Of a stretch of 64,000 nucleotides of DNA, positions 47,611 through 57,040 are shown in pieces. A program made the position numbers and the translations under genes. The first letter of the stretch is position 1; each line of letters starts with the position of its first letter. Under the pieces are notes generated by a model, which saw only the letters and a list, made by a program, of their open reading frames with translations, was not told the DNA's origin and did not search any database. Origin of the DNA: Hyphomicrobiales bacterium. Its GTDB lineage: Bacteria > Pseudomonadota > Alphaproteobacteria > Rhodospirillales > JACKKN01. The stretch covers positions 128,339 to 192,338 of the forward strand of contig JACKKN010000008.1 in the NCBI GenBank assembly GCA_024236415.1. The letters are read 5' to 3'.

Positions 47611-49361
47611 ACCTTTTTCAGCATTTTCGCGCAGAACTCATTCAGATCATCGATGACTTGTGCCGCTCGGGCGCCCTGCCGGCGGACCTGGACACGGCCC
47701 GCGTGGCGGTCGAGCCGCCGCGCGATCCCGGCCACGGCGACATGGCCACCAACGCCGCCATGGTACTGGCCAAGGCCGCCGGCGCCCGGCCCCGCGACCT
47801 GGCCGAGACGCTGGCCGCCGGCCTGCGCGGCCTGGACGCGATCCGCGAGGTCGAGGTGGCCGGCCCCGGCTTCATCAACATGCGCCTGGGCGACTCGTTC
47901 TGGCGCGACCGCCTGCGCGAGATCCTGGCGGCGGGGCGGGCCTATGGCGAGTCCGGCCTGGGGGCGGGGCAGGCGGTGAACGTGGAGTTCGTGTCGGCCA
48001 ACCCCACGGGCCCCATGCACGTGGGCCACGGCCGCGGCGCCGTGGTCGGCGACGCCCTGGCCTCCCTGCTGGCCAAGGCCGGCTTCCTGGTGACCCGCGA
48101 GTACTACATCAACGACGCCGGCGCCCAGGTCGAGGCTTTGGCGCGGTCCCTGCACCTGCGCTACCGCGAGGCCCTGGGCGAGGCGGTGGGCGAATTCCCC
48201 GACGGACTCTATCCCGGCGACTACCTGGTGGCCCCGGCCCGGGCCCTGGCCGAGGCCGACGGTGACGCCTGGCTGGGCCGGGACGAGGGCGACTGGCTGG
48301 AACCCTTCCGCGCCTACGCCGTGGCCGCCATGATGGACCTGATCCGCGACGACCTGGCGGCCCTGGGGGTGACCTTCGACCGCTTCAGTTCCGAGCGTGC
48401 GCTGGTCCAGGCCGGCGGGGTGGACGCGGCCCTGGCCGAGCTGCAGGACCGCGGGCTGATCTACGACGGCGTGCTGGAGCCGCCCAAGGGCAAGACCCCC
48501 GAAGACTGGGAGCCGCGCCAGCAGACCTTGTTCCGGGCCACGGACTTCGGCGACGACGTGGACCGGCCGGTGCGCAAGTCGGATGGGTCGTGGACCTACT
48601 TCGCCACCGACATGGCCTACCACCTGGACAAGTTCCGGCGCGGCTACGCCACCATGATCGACGTCTGGGGCGCCGACCACGGCGGCTACGTCAAGCGCAT
48701 GGCGGCGGCGGTCAAGGCCCTGACCGAGGGCCGCGGCGAGCTGGACGTCAAGCTGTGCCAGATGGTCAACCTGTTGGACGGCGGCGCGCCGGTGAAGATG
48801 TCCAAGCGGGCCGGCACCTTCGTCACCCTGCGCGACGTCATCGACCAGGTCGGCAAGGACGTGGTGCGCTTCATCATGCTGACCCGCAAGAACGACGCCC
48901 ACCTGGACTTCGACCTCAAGGCGGTGACCGAGCAGTCGCGCGAGAACCCGGTTTTCTACGTGCAGTACGCCCATGCCCGCATCTGTTCGGTGATGCGCCA
49001 CGCCGCCGACGCCTTTCCCGACGCCGACCTGTCGCCGGATGCCCTGGCCGCGGCGCCGCTGGACCGCCTGGCCGATCCGGCCGAACTGGCCCTGGTGCGG
49101 ACCATGGCCGGCTGGCCGCGCCTGGTGGAGAGCGCCGCCGAGGCCCACGAGCCGCACCGAGTCGCCTATTTTTTGGATGAGGTGGCGACTCAGTTCCACA
49201 TGTTGTGGAACAAGGGCAAGGACGACGCGAGCCTTAGATTCATTGCCCTAGAAGACCGGGACCTGACCCTGGCCCGGCTGGCCTTGATCCAGGCCACCGC
49301 TTTCGTGCTAGCCTCGGGCCTTGACGTGTTCGGCGTGCAACCGGTCGAGGAATTGCGGTGA
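47607..49361 (+). CDS. argS: Arginyl-tRNA synthetase
   Basis: Class I synthetase, 584 aa. The HIGH-type box lies in SANPTGPMHVGHG near residue 135, and the KMSKS-type box is KMSKRAG near residue 396. The N-terminal Add1 domain is present, and the C-terminal DALR domain holds QYAHARICSVMRH. Overlaps by 4 bp with dgt and by 1 bp with the SPOR gene. Confidence 0.97.
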   Translation: MNLFQHFRAELIQIIDDLCRSGALPADLDTARVAVEPPRDPGHGDMATNAAMVLAKAAGARPRDLAETLAAGLRGLDAIREVEVAGPGFINMRLGDSFWRDRLREILAAGRAYGESGLGAGQAVNVEFVSANPTGPMHVGHGRGAVVGDALASLLAKAGFLVTREYYINDAGAQVEALARSLHLRYREALGEAVGEFPDGLYPGDYLVAPARALAEADGDAWLGRDEGDWLEPFRAYAVAAMMDLIRDDLAALGVTFDRFSSERALVQAGGVDAALAELQDRGLIYDGVLEPPKGKTPEDWEPRQQTLFRATDFGDDVDRPVRKSDGSWTYFATDMAYHLDKFRRGYATMIDVWGADHGGYVKRMAAAVKALTEGRGELDVKLCQMVNLLDGGAPVKMSKRAGTFVTLRDVIDQVGKDVVRFIMLTRKNDAHLDFDLKAVTEQSRENPVFYVQYAHARICSVMRHAADAFPDADLSPDALAAAPLDRLADPAELALVRTMAGWPRLVESAAEAHEPHRVAYFLDEVATQFHMLWNKGKDDASLRFIALEDRDLTLARLALIQATAFVLASGLDVFGVQPVEELR

Positions 49362-50566
49362 TGGGCAGCCTGCCCGTTGACCTGAACGAAATCGCGCCCA
49401 CGGCGCCGGAGTTCGAGGAACACCGGCGGCCCGTGCGCCGGCCCTGGCTGACCTGGGGCGCGGTCGGGTTCCTGGTGGTCGCCTCGGCCGGTGCCGGCTG
49501 GTACATGGCCGGCACCCGCTTCGTCGCCGAGACCGGCGGCGGCGTGCCGGTGGTGCGCGCCGACCCGTCGCCCATCAAGACGCGCCCCGACGACCCCGGC
49601 GGCACCAAGGTGCCGGACCGCGACAAGCTGGTCTATGGCCGCCTGCAGGGCCACGCCAGCCCGACCCGGGTCGAGCGCATGCTGCCGCCGCCCGAGGCGC
49701 CGCAGCCCCTGAGCGAGCTGGAGACGGCCGCCGGCCACCCGGTCCCGGCCGACGGGGCCGCCGCCCAGCCGGCACCCATGGATTCGGCCCCCATGGGCCC
49801 GGCCCCCATGGACCCGGCCCGCGCCGCGCCGCCGCCGCCCCCGCCGCCGCCCGACACGGCGGCCGAGGCCGACGCCCGGCCGGAAAGCCTGCTGCCGCCG
49901 CGGACCACCTCGCCGGTGGTGCGCGCCAGCCTGGAGCGGCCGCCCCGGACCATGGCCGAGCTGGTGTCGGCCACGGTGGACGGGGACGCGCCCCCACCCG
50001 CCGCCAAGCCCGCCGCCAAGCCCGCCGCCAGGAAATCCGCGCCGTCGGATAGCGCGCCCGAGAAATCCGCCGCGGCCGACCCGGCGGAGAAGGCCGTGAC
50101 CGTGGCCAAGGCCGAGCCGACCGTCTCCGCCGCGCCGCCGCCACCCCCGCCGCCGCCCGCCGAGGCCCGGGAAGTGGCCAAGGACCAGGCCAAGGACGCG
50201 GTCCAGGAGGTGGCCAAGGCCGACCCGGCGCCGGCGCCACCGGCCAAGCCCGCCCCCGCCGCCGCCACCCAGCCGACCACCCAGCCGACCACCCAGCCGA
50301 TCACTGGCACCGACGGCTTCCGCATCCAGATCGCCGCCGTGCGCTCGGCCGACTCGGCGGCGCGGGAATGGGCCCGCCTGCAGAAGAAGCACGCCGACCT
50401 GCTGGGCGGGCTGACGTCGATGGTCGAGAAGGCCGACCTGGGCAAGAAGGGGGTCTACTACCGCCTGCGCGCCGGCGTGCTGCCCCAGGAGGCGGCGGCC
50501 AAGGACCTGTGCGCGGCCCTGAAACTGCGCAAGGTCGGCTGCATCGTGGTCCGTAAGGGCTCCTAG
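49361..50566 (+). CDS. SPOR-domain cell-division/envelope protein
   Basis: 401 aa. One N-terminal helix (WLTWGAVGFLVVASAGAGWY) anchors a long Pro/Ala/Lys-rich linker (about residues 60-320) with runs of Pro. The C-terminal SPOR domain (FRIQIAAVRSADSAAREWAR to LKLRKVGCIVVRKG) binds denuded septal glycan. A TPTTQ-type repeat (QPTTQPTTQP) lies before it. GTG at 49358 is an alternative start. Same position in other alphaproteobacterial operons. Confidence 0.92.
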   Translation: MGSLPVDLNEIAPTAPEFEEHRRPVRRPWLTWGAVGFLVVASAGAGWYMAGTRFVAETGGGVPVVRADPSPIKTRPDDPGGTKVPDRDKLVYGRLQGHASPTRVERMLPPPEAPQPLSELETAAGHPVPADGAAAQPAPMDSAPMGPAPMDPARAAPPPPPPPPDTAAEADARPESLLPPRTTSPVVRASLERPPRTMAELVSATVDGDAPPPAAKPAAKPAARKSAPSDSAPEKSAAADPAEKAVTVAKAEPTVSAAPPPPPPPPAEAREVAKDQAKDAVQEVAKADPAPAPPAKPAPAAATQPTTQPTTQPITGTDGFRIQIAAVRSADSAAREWARLQKKHADLLGGLTSMVEKADLGKKGVYYRLRAGVLPQEAAAKDLCAALKLRKVGCIVVRKGS

Positions 50567-50567
50567 G

Positions 50568-51602
50568 GTGGCCGCACCTTCCGCGAAGGCCCCGCTGGCG
50601 GCGGTCCTGGGCTGCGCCGGCCCGCGCCTGGACGGCGACGAGCGCCGCTTCTTCCGCGACGCCGACCCCCTGGGCTTCATCCTGTTCCAGCGCAACTGCC
50701 AGGACCCGGACCAGGTCCGCGCCCTGGTGGCCGACCTGCGCGACGCGGTGGGCCGCGCCGATGCCCCGGTGCTGATCGACCAGGAGGGCGGCCGCGTCGC
50801 CCGCCTGAAGCCGCCGCACTGGCGCGCCGCGCCGCCGGCCGCCGACTTCTGCCGCCTGTTCAAGCGCGACCCCGACCGGGGGGTCGAGGCCATGGCCCTG
50901 AATGCCCGCCTGCTGGCCGCCGAGCTGGCCGACCTGGGCATCACCGTCGACTGCGCCCCGGTGCTGGACCTGCCGCGCCCCGACGGCGACCCGGTGATCG
51001 GCGACCGGGCCTGCGGCGACACACCCGAGACGGCGGCCCTGCTGGGCCGCACCCAGGCCGAGGGGCTGATGGCCGGCGGCGTGCTGCCGGTGATCAAGCA
51101 CGTGCCCGGCCACGGCCGCGCCACGGTGGACAGCCACGCCGCCCTGCCGGTGGTGCGCGCGCCCCGGAGCGAGCTGGAGGCCACCGACTTCGCCCCCTTC
51201 AAGGCCCTGGCCGACATGCCCTGGGCCATGACCGCGCACGTGGTCTACACGGCCATCGACCCGGACCGGCCGGCGACCCTGTCGCCCGAGGTCATCGCCG
51301 ACGTGATCCGCGGCCACATGGGGTTCGACGGGGTGCTGGTGTCCGACGACCTGTCCATGGGCGCCCTCAGCGGCGGCCTGGGCAACCGGGCCGGCGACTG
51401 CCTGGCCGCCGGCTGCGACCTGGCCCTGCACTGCAACGGCGACAGGACCGAGATGGCGGCGGTGGCGGCCGGATGCCGGCCCCTGGACGCGGCCGGTCTG
51501 GCGCGGGTGGCGCGCGGCGCCGCGCGGCTGCCCGGCGCGCCGGCGCCATTTGACCGGGACGCCGCCGCCCGCCGCCTGGCGGCCCTGCTGGAGGCGGCAT
51601 GA
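50568..51602 (+). CDS. nagZ: Beta-N-acetylhexosaminidase
   Basis: GH3 glycosidase that removes GlcNAc from anhydromuropeptides in cell-wall recycling, 344 aa from GTG. GFILFQRNCQDPDQVRALVA, DQEGGRVARLKPP and KHVPGHGRATVDSH (catalytic Asp-His pair near residue 185) are typical; VSDDLSMGA carries the nucleophile Asp. It starts 1 bp after the SPOR gene and overlaps the next by ATGA. Confidence 0.96.
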   Translation: MAAPSAKAPLAAVLGCAGPRLDGDERRFFRDADPLGFILFQRNCQDPDQVRALVADLRDAVGRADAPVLIDQEGGRVARLKPPHWRAAPPAADFCRLFKRDPDRGVEAMALNARLLAAELADLGITVDCAPVLDLPRPDGDPVIGDRACGDTPETAALLGRTQAEGLMAGGVLPVIKHVPGHGRATVDSHAALPVVRAPRSELEATDFAPFKALADMPWAMTAHVVYTAIDPDRPATLSPEVIADVIRGHMGFDGVLVSDDLSMGALSGGLGNRAGDCLAAGCDLALHCNGDRTEMAAVAAGCRPLDAAGLARVARGAARLPGAPAPFDRDAAARRLAALLEAA

Positions 51603-52282
51603 ACCTGCAATCCATGGCCCTGACCGCCTCGGTCTGGGCGATCCCGGTGCTGCTGGCCGTGACCCTGCACGAGGCCGCCCACGGCTGGGCCGCCTGGCGC
51701 CTGGGCGACGACACGGCCAAGCGCCTGGGGCGGGTCACCTTCAACCCGTTCCGGCACATCGACCTGTTCGGCACCATCCTGCTGCCGGCCCTGCTGCTGC
51801 TGGCCTCCGGCGGCCAGGCCATGTTCGGCTTCGCCAAGCCGGTGCCGGTGAACTTCGCCCGCCTGCGCAACCCGCGCCGCGACATGGTCCTGGTGGCAGC
51901 CGCCGGCCCCGGAATCAACCTGCTGCTGGCGGTGGCGGCGGGGCTGCTGTTCCACCTGGTCAACCTGCTGCCGGCCGAGGCGCAGCGCTGGGTGTTCTTC
52001 AACCTGATGAACCTGATGGCCTTCAACCTGATCATCGGGGTGTTCAACATGCTGCCCATCCCGCCGCTGGACGGCGGCCGGGTGGCCGTGGGCCTGTTGC
52101 CCTTTCCCCTGGCCGTGCGATTGGCGCGGCTGGAGCGTTTTGGTATCTTCATCGTCCTGGGCGGGCTGTTCCTGGTGCCCTTCATCGGCAGCCGGCTGGG
52201 CATGGACCTGGACCTGTTCACGCCGCTGATCCTGGTCCCGGCCCAGTTCCTGCAGACCCTGATCTTCGCGCTGGTGGGATGA
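51599..52282 (+). CDS. Site-2-protease-family membrane metalloprotease (M50)
   Basis: 227 aa, polytopic. HEAAH at residues 24-28 and NMLPIPPLDGGR near residue 157 are the zinc ligands of the M50B group. No PDZ or CBS domain is attached, so it is the minimal form. It is in the operon between nagZ and scpA with ATGA overlaps on both sides. Substrate unknown. Confidence 0.93.
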   Translation: MNLQSMALTASVWAIPVLLAVTLHEAAHGWAAWRLGDDTAKRLGRVTFNPFRHIDLFGTILLPALLLLASGGQAMFGFAKPVPVNFARLRNPRRDMVLVAAAGPGINLLLAVAAGLLFHLVNLLPAEAQRWVFFNLMNLMAFNLIIGVFNMLPIPPLDGGRVAVGLLPFPLAVRLARLERFGIFIVLGGLFLVPFIGSRLGMDLDLFTPLILVPAQFLQTLIFALVG

Positions 52283-53142
52283 CGGCGGCCATGGCGGTGG
52301 ACAATTCCGGCTTCGAACTGGTGGTCGACAACCCGCCCGGCGCGGCCGAGGCCTTCGTCGTCGACCTGGACGGGTTCGAGGGCCCCATCGACATGCTGCT
52401 GGCCATGGCCCGGGACCAGAAGGTGGACCTGGCCCACATCTCGATCCTGGAGCTGGCCGACCAGTACCTGGCCTTCGTGGTCGAGGCGCGCAAGCGTAAC
52501 CTGGAGCTGGCCGCCGACTACCTGGTCATGGCGGCCTGGCTGGCCTACCTGAAGTCGCGCCTGTTGCTGCCGGACCTGGAGGCCGAGGACGAGCCCACGG
52601 GCGAGGAGATGGCCGCCGCCCTGCAGTTCCAGATGGCCCGCCTGGCGGCCATGCAGAAGGTCGGCGCGCGGCTGATGGCGCGGCCGCGCCTGGGCCAGGA
52701 CTTTTTCCACCGCGGCGACCCCGAGCGGTTCCTGGCCGACACCCAGACCGTGTTCGAGGTCACCCTCTATGACCTGCTGAAGGCCTACGGCGGCCAGCTC
52801 AACCGGGCCAAGCCCGAGACCCTGCGCATCGAGCAGTTCGAACTGTTCACCGTCGACGACGCCCTGCAGCGCCTGCGCCGGGTGCTGGGCAGCACGCCGG
52901 ACTGGTCCAGCCTGGAACAGTTCCTGCCCGACGAGTTCCACGCCGGCACCCTGAGCCCGGTGGTGGCGCGCTCGGCCCTGGCGTCGACCTTCACGGCGAC
53001 CCTGGAGATGGCCCGCGAGGGCAAGCTGCGCCTGCGCCAGGGCGAGACCTTCGGGCCCATCTACGTCAAGGCGGCCACGGGCGAGCCCCACGCCGCCGGC
53101 GGCGCCGACAACGCCACGGATTCGGGACAGACGGAAGAATGA
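52279..53142 (+). CDS. scpA: Segregation and condensation protein A
   Basis: Kleisin subunit of the SMC condensin complex, 287 aa. DLDGFEGPIDMLLAMARDQK and the helix KSRLLLPDLE are family hallmarks in the N-terminal SMC-binding part. The C-terminal winged helix is VVARSALASTFTATLEMARE, then GKLRLRQGETFGPIYV. Overlaps upstream and downstream genes by ATGA. Confidence 0.95.
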   Translation: MTAAMAVDNSGFELVVDNPPGAAEAFVVDLDGFEGPIDMLLAMARDQKVDLAHISILELADQYLAFVVEARKRNLELAADYLVMAAWLAYLKSRLLLPDLEAEDEPTGEEMAAALQFQMARLAAMQKVGARLMARPRLGQDFFHRGDPERFLADTQTVFEVTLYDLLKAYGGQLNRAKPETLRIEQFELFTVDDALQRLRRVLGSTPDWSSLEQFLPDEFHAGTLSPVVARSALASTFTATLEMAREGKLRLRQGETFGPIYVKAATGEPHAAGGADNATDSGQTEE

Positions 53143-53828
53143 GCGAGATCGACCCCCAACACCTGCGCCTGCTGGAGGCGATCCTGTTCGCCTCGTCCTC
53201 GCCCCTGTCCGAGCGGGCCCTGGCGGCGCGTCTGCCCGAGGAGGCGGACCTGAAGGCCCTGCTGGCCGAGCTGAAGTCCATCTACGCCGAGCGCGGGGTG
53301 AACCTGGCGCAGGCCGGCGGGTCGTGGGTGTTCCGCACCGCGCCCGACGTGGCCGCCATGCTGACCGAGGAGCGCACGGTGGCGCGCAAGATGTCGCGCG
53401 CGGCGGTCGAGACCATGGCCATCATCGCCTTCCACCAGCCGGTGACCCGGGCCGAGATCGAGGAGATCCGCGGCGTCGGCCTCAGCAAGGGCACCCTGGA
53501 CGTGCTGTTCGAGGAGGGCTGGATCCGGCCCAAGGGCCGCCGCCGCACCCCGGGCCGGCCGGTCACCTGGGGCACCACCGACGGCTTCCTGGACCACTTC
53601 GGGCTGGAGAGCCTGAAGGACCTGCCGGGCCTGGACGAGCTGAAGGCCGCCGGCCTGCTGGACCGCCGCGCGGCGATCGAGGTGTACCGCGTCACCGGCG
53701 GGCTGGAGCCGGCCGCCGCCGCCGGCGACGACGACGACGCCGAGGACCTGTTCACCGCCGATCCCCTGGACGACGGCGACGAGCGCGACGCGCCCCTGGA
53801 CCCGGGGGCCGAGCCGCCGTCGGCCTAG
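53139..53828 (+). CDS. scpB: Segregation and condensation protein B
   Basis: Condensin KITE subunit, 229 aa. Two winged helices: LLEAILFASSSPLSERALAA and MAIIAFHQPVTRAEIEEIRG, followed by GWIRPKGRRRTPGRPVTWGT. The C-terminus is an acidic tail (GDDDDAEDLFTADPLDDGDE). Start overlaps scpA by ATGA. Confidence 0.95.
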   Translation: MSEIDPQHLRLLEAILFASSSPLSERALAARLPEEADLKALLAELKSIYAERGVNLAQAGGSWVFRTAPDVAAMLTEERTVARKMSRAAVETMAIIAFHQPVTRAEIEEIRGVGLSKGTLDVLFEEGWIRPKGRRRTPGRPVTWGTTDGFLDHFGLESLKDLPGLDELKAAGLLDRRAAIEVYRVTGGLEPAAAAGDDDDAEDLFTADPLDDGDERDAPLDPGAEPPSA

Positions 53829-53975
53829 CCGGGCAAACCGCGGACCGCTGCCGGCGGCCCTTGTATCGCCGGTTCGGGGCGGTCATAAAGGGCCTTCGAG
53901 CATCGTTGCGGCGGTGGGGGCTTTCTGCCATTATCCGCCGCACCGACCTCCCCGCGAACTAGCGAGAATGACATA

Positions 53976-54218
53976 ATGGGTACTTTCAGTATTTGGCATT
54001 GGTTGATCGTCCTGGCGGTGGTCCTGGTGCTCTTTGGCGGCAAGGGCAAGATCTCGTCGCTGATGGGTGACTTCGGCAAGGGCCTGAAATCCTTCAAGAA
54101 GGGCATGAAGGAGGACGACCCCGAGGAGGCCGCCGCCGACGAGCCCAAGGTGATCAACGGCGCCGCCGAACGCAGCGACGCCGCCGCCGCGGAAACGGAC
54201 AAGACGAAGAGCGCCTGA
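53976..54218 (+). CDS. tatA: Sec-independent translocase protein TatA
   Basis: 80 aa. A short N-terminal helix (WHWLIVLAVVLVLFGGKGK), then an amphipathic helix (ISSLMGDFGKGLKSFKKGMK) and an acidic/Ala-rich tail. Pore-forming part of the twin-arginine translocase, encoded with tatB and tatC. Confidence 0.95.
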   Translation: MGTFSIWHWLIVLAVVLVLFGGKGKISSLMGDFGKGLKSFKKGMKEDDPEEAAADEPKVINGAAERSDAAAAETDKTKSA

Positions 54219-54297
54219 ACGGCGTCCCGCGGGCCGTCGCCGCGGGCGGCTTCCCCCCGTTCCCGCGCCGGCCCCTGCTTCCGGAGTTCCTCGCCGC

Positions 54298-54786
54298 ATG
54301 CTGGACATCGGCTGGCAAGAAATCTTCATCATCGGCGCGCTGGCGATCATCGTCGTTGGCCCCAAGGACCTGCCCAAGGCGATGAAGACCATCATGCAGT
54401 GGGTGCGCAAGGCGCGCAGCCTGGCGCGCGAGTTCCAGTCCGGGGTCGAGGACATGGTGCGCGAGGCCGAGCTGGACGAGATCCGCAAGGAGGTCCAGGA
54501 CGTCAACCCGCGCGCCATCGGCGCCCAGATCAAGGATTCCATCGACCCCACCGGCGAGGTGGCGCGGGAGATGAACCTGGACGACGTGCAGCGGTCGCTG
54601 GACGACGCCGGGCGCGACCGTTCGGCGAGATCGGCCAAGGCCGCCCCCAAGGCCGAACCGTCGCCGGCCGACGAGATGCTGGGCGAGGACGCGCCGGCCC
54701 CGGCCCCCGCACCGGCCCCGGCGCCGGAACCGTCCGGCGACACCGCCGCCGCCGATCCCGAATCCCAGCGCAAGGCGGACGGGTAG
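54298..54786 (+). CDS. tatB: Sec-independent translocase protein TatB
   Basis: 162 aa. IGWQEIFIIGALAIIVVGPK with the Glu of the TatB helix, then DLPKAMKTIMQWVRKARSLA. The tail includes an Ala/Pro repeat (APAPAPAPAPAPE), likely disordered. It receives Tat substrates with TatC. Confidence 0.94.
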   Translation: MLDIGWQEIFIIGALAIIVVGPKDLPKAMKTIMQWVRKARSLAREFQSGVEDMVREAELDEIRKEVQDVNPRAIGAQIKDSIDPTGEVAREMNLDDVQRSLDDAGRDRSARSAKAAPKAEPSPADEMLGEDAPAPAPAPAPAPEPSGDTAAADPESQRKADG

Positions 54787-54792
54787 GCGGCC

Positions 54793-55725
54793 GTGGCGGA
54801 CCAAGAGGAAAACCTGGACGACAGCAAGATGCCGCTGCTCGAACACCTGGTCGAGCTGCGCCAGCGCATGGTGCATGCCTTCGTCGGCATCATGGTGCTG
54901 TTCTTCGTCTGCTACTACTTCGCCCAGGACATCTACGAGTTCCTGGTGCAGCCGCTGGCCGACATCGTGCACGAGAGCGGCGGCAGCCAGCGCATGATCT
55001 ATACGGCGCTGCACGAATACTTCTTCACCCAGATCAAGGTCGCCTTCTTCGCCGCCCTGTTCATCGGCTTTCCGTTCCTGGCCATGCAGTTCTGGAAGTT
55101 CGTGGCGCCGGGCCTGTACAAGCACGAGCGGCGCGCCCTGCTGCCGTTCCTGATCGCCACCCCGGTGCTGTTCTTCATCGGCGGCGCCCTGGTCTACTAT
55201 TTCATCTTCCCGCTGGCCTGGAAGTTCTTCCTCAGCTTCCAGACCACCGGCGGGCCGCACACCCTGGCGGTGCAGCTGGAGGCCAAGGTCGACCAGTACC
55301 TGTCCCTGGTCATGCGCCTGATCTTCGCCTTCGGCCTGTGCTTCGAGCTGCCGGTGATCATGACCCTGCTGGCGCGGGTCGGCCTGGTGACGGCCAAGGG
55401 CCTGCGCGAGAAGCGCAAGTACGCCATCGTCATCGCCTTCATCGCCGCCGCCATCCTGACCCCGCCCGACGTGATCAGCCAGATCGGCCTGGCCGTGCCG
55501 ACCATCGCCCTGTACGAGATCTCGATCCTGTCGGTGGGCCTGATCGAGCGCCGCCGCGGCGACGTCCCCGAGGAGGAGGACGACGACGACGAGGACGACG
55601 ACGACGACGAAGCCAAGGGTGACGACGAAGCCAAGGACGGCGGCGAGGCCAAGGATGACGGCGAGGCCGGGGACGACGGCGGCCGGAAGGACAAGGACCG
55701 CGGCCCCGAAGACCACGGCCCCTGA
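54793..55725 (+). CDS. tatC: Sec-independent translocase protein TatC
   Basis: 310 aa from GTG, six membrane helices. MPLLEHLVELRQRMVHAFVG holds the N-terminal signal-recognition segment, and PGLYKHERRALLPFL the conserved loop. The last 50 residues (EEEDDDDEDDDDDEAKGDDE and following) are a long acidic tail, unusual in TatC. Six bp after tatB. Confidence 0.95.
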   Translation: MADQEENLDDSKMPLLEHLVELRQRMVHAFVGIMVLFFVCYYFAQDIYEFLVQPLADIVHESGGSQRMIYTALHEYFFTQIKVAFFAALFIGFPFLAMQFWKFVAPGLYKHERRALLPFLIATPVLFFIGGALVYYFIFPLAWKFFLSFQTTGGPHTLAVQLEAKVDQYLSLVMRLIFAFGLCFELPVIMTLLARVGLVTAKGLREKRKYAIVIAFIAAAILTPPDVISQIGLAVPTIALYEISILSVGLIERRRGDVPEEEDDDDEDDDDDEAKGDDEAKDGGEAKDDGEAGDDGGRKDKDRGPEDHGP

Positions 55726-55744
55726 GCGAGCGGACGATTGACCC

Positions 55745-57040
55745 ATGCATGACATCAAGTGGATCCGCGAGAACCCCGACGCCTTCGACCGTGGCCTGGC
55801 GCGCCGCGGCGGCGAGCCGGCGGCGGACCGCCTGCTGGCCCTGGACGCGCGGCGGCGCGACCTGCAGACCCGGGCCCAGGATATCCAGACCAGCCGCAAC
55901 GCCCTGTCCAAGCAGATCGGCGCCGCCAAGGCCCGCGGCGAGGACGCGGCCGCGATCATCGCCGAGGTGGCCAAGTCCAAGGACGACCAGGCCGCCGCCG
56001 AGGCCGAGGCCGCCGAGGCCGAGCGCGAGTTGGACGCCGCCCTGGCGGCCCTGCCCAACCTGTTGGCCGACGACGTGCCCGACGGCGCCGACGAGACCGA
56101 CAACATCGAGGTGCGCAAATTCGCCGCGCCCACGGCCTTCGACTTCGCGCCGCGCGACCATGTCGACATCGGCGAGGGCCTGGGCATGATGGACTTCGGC
56201 CGCGCTGCCAGGATGTCGGGCGCCCGGTTCGTGGTGCTGACCGACGCCCTGGCGCGGCTAGAGCGGGCCCTGGCGTCGTTCATGCTGGACCTGCTGACCG
56301 GCAGCTTCGCCTACACCGAGGTCAACCCGCCGGCCCTGGTGCGCGACAACGCCGTGTTCGGCACCGGGCAGTTGCCCAAGTTCGCCGCCGACCTGTTCCA
56401 CACCGACGACGGGTTCTGGATGATCCCCACCGCCGAGGTGCCGCTGACCAACCTGGTGGCCGACGAGATCGTCGAGGCCGAGAGCCTGCCGCGCCGCTAC
56501 ACGGCCATGACCTGGTGCTTCCGGTCCGAGGCCGGGGCCGCCGGCAAGGACACCCGCGGCATGATCCGCCAGCACCAGTTCACCAAGGTCGAGATGGTCT
56601 GCGTCACCGCGCCCGAGACCTCGACCCTGGAGCTGGAGCGCATGACGTCCTGCGCCGAGGCGGTGCTGCGCGCCCTGGGCCTGCCCTACCGGGTGATCAC
56701 CCTGTGCAGCGGCGACACCGGCTTCTCGGCGCGCAAGACCTATGACATCGAGGTCTGGCTGCCCGGGCAGGACCGGTACCGCGAGATTTCGAGCTGCTCC
56801 AACTGCGGCGATTTCCAGGCCCGGCGCATGAAGGCGCGCCTGCGCAAAAAGGGCGAGAAGGGGACCCGCTTCGTGCACACCCTGAACGGGTCGGGCGTGG
56901 CCGTGGGCCGGGCCCTGGTGGCGGTGCTGGAGAACTACCAGCAGGCCGACGGCTCGGTCCTGGTGCCCGAGGTGCTGCGGCCCTACATGGGCGGGCTGGA
57001 GGTGATCCGGCCCCTGGACTCGTCCCGTGACGGTGCTTGA
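55745..57040 (+). CDS. serS: Seryl-tRNA synthetase
   Basis: Class II synthetase, 431 aa. The N-terminal coiled-coil arm (LQTRAQDIQTSRNALSKQIG onward) binds the tRNA long arm. Motif 2 is RYTAMTWCFRSEAGAAGKDT and motif 3 GSGVAVGRALVAVLENYQ. The surE start overlaps its end by 14 bp. Confidence 0.97.
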   Translation: MHDIKWIRENPDAFDRGLARRGGEPAADRLLALDARRRDLQTRAQDIQTSRNALSKQIGAAKARGEDAAAIIAEVAKSKDDQAAAEAEAAEAERELDAALAALPNLLADDVPDGADETDNIEVRKFAAPTAFDFAPRDHVDIGEGLGMMDFGRAARMSGARFVVLTDALARLERALASFMLDLLTGSFAYTEVNPPALVRDNAVFGTGQLPKFAADLFHTDDGFWMIPTAEVPLTNLVADEIVEAESLPRRYTAMTWCFRSEAGAAGKDTRGMIRQHQFTKVEMVCVTAPETSTLELERMTSCAEAVLRALGLPYRVITLCSGDTGFSARKTYDIEVWLPGQDRYREISSCSNCGDFQARRMKARLRKKGEKGTRFVHTLNGSGVAVGRALVAVLENYQQADGSVLVPEVLRPYMGGLEVIRPLDSSRDGA

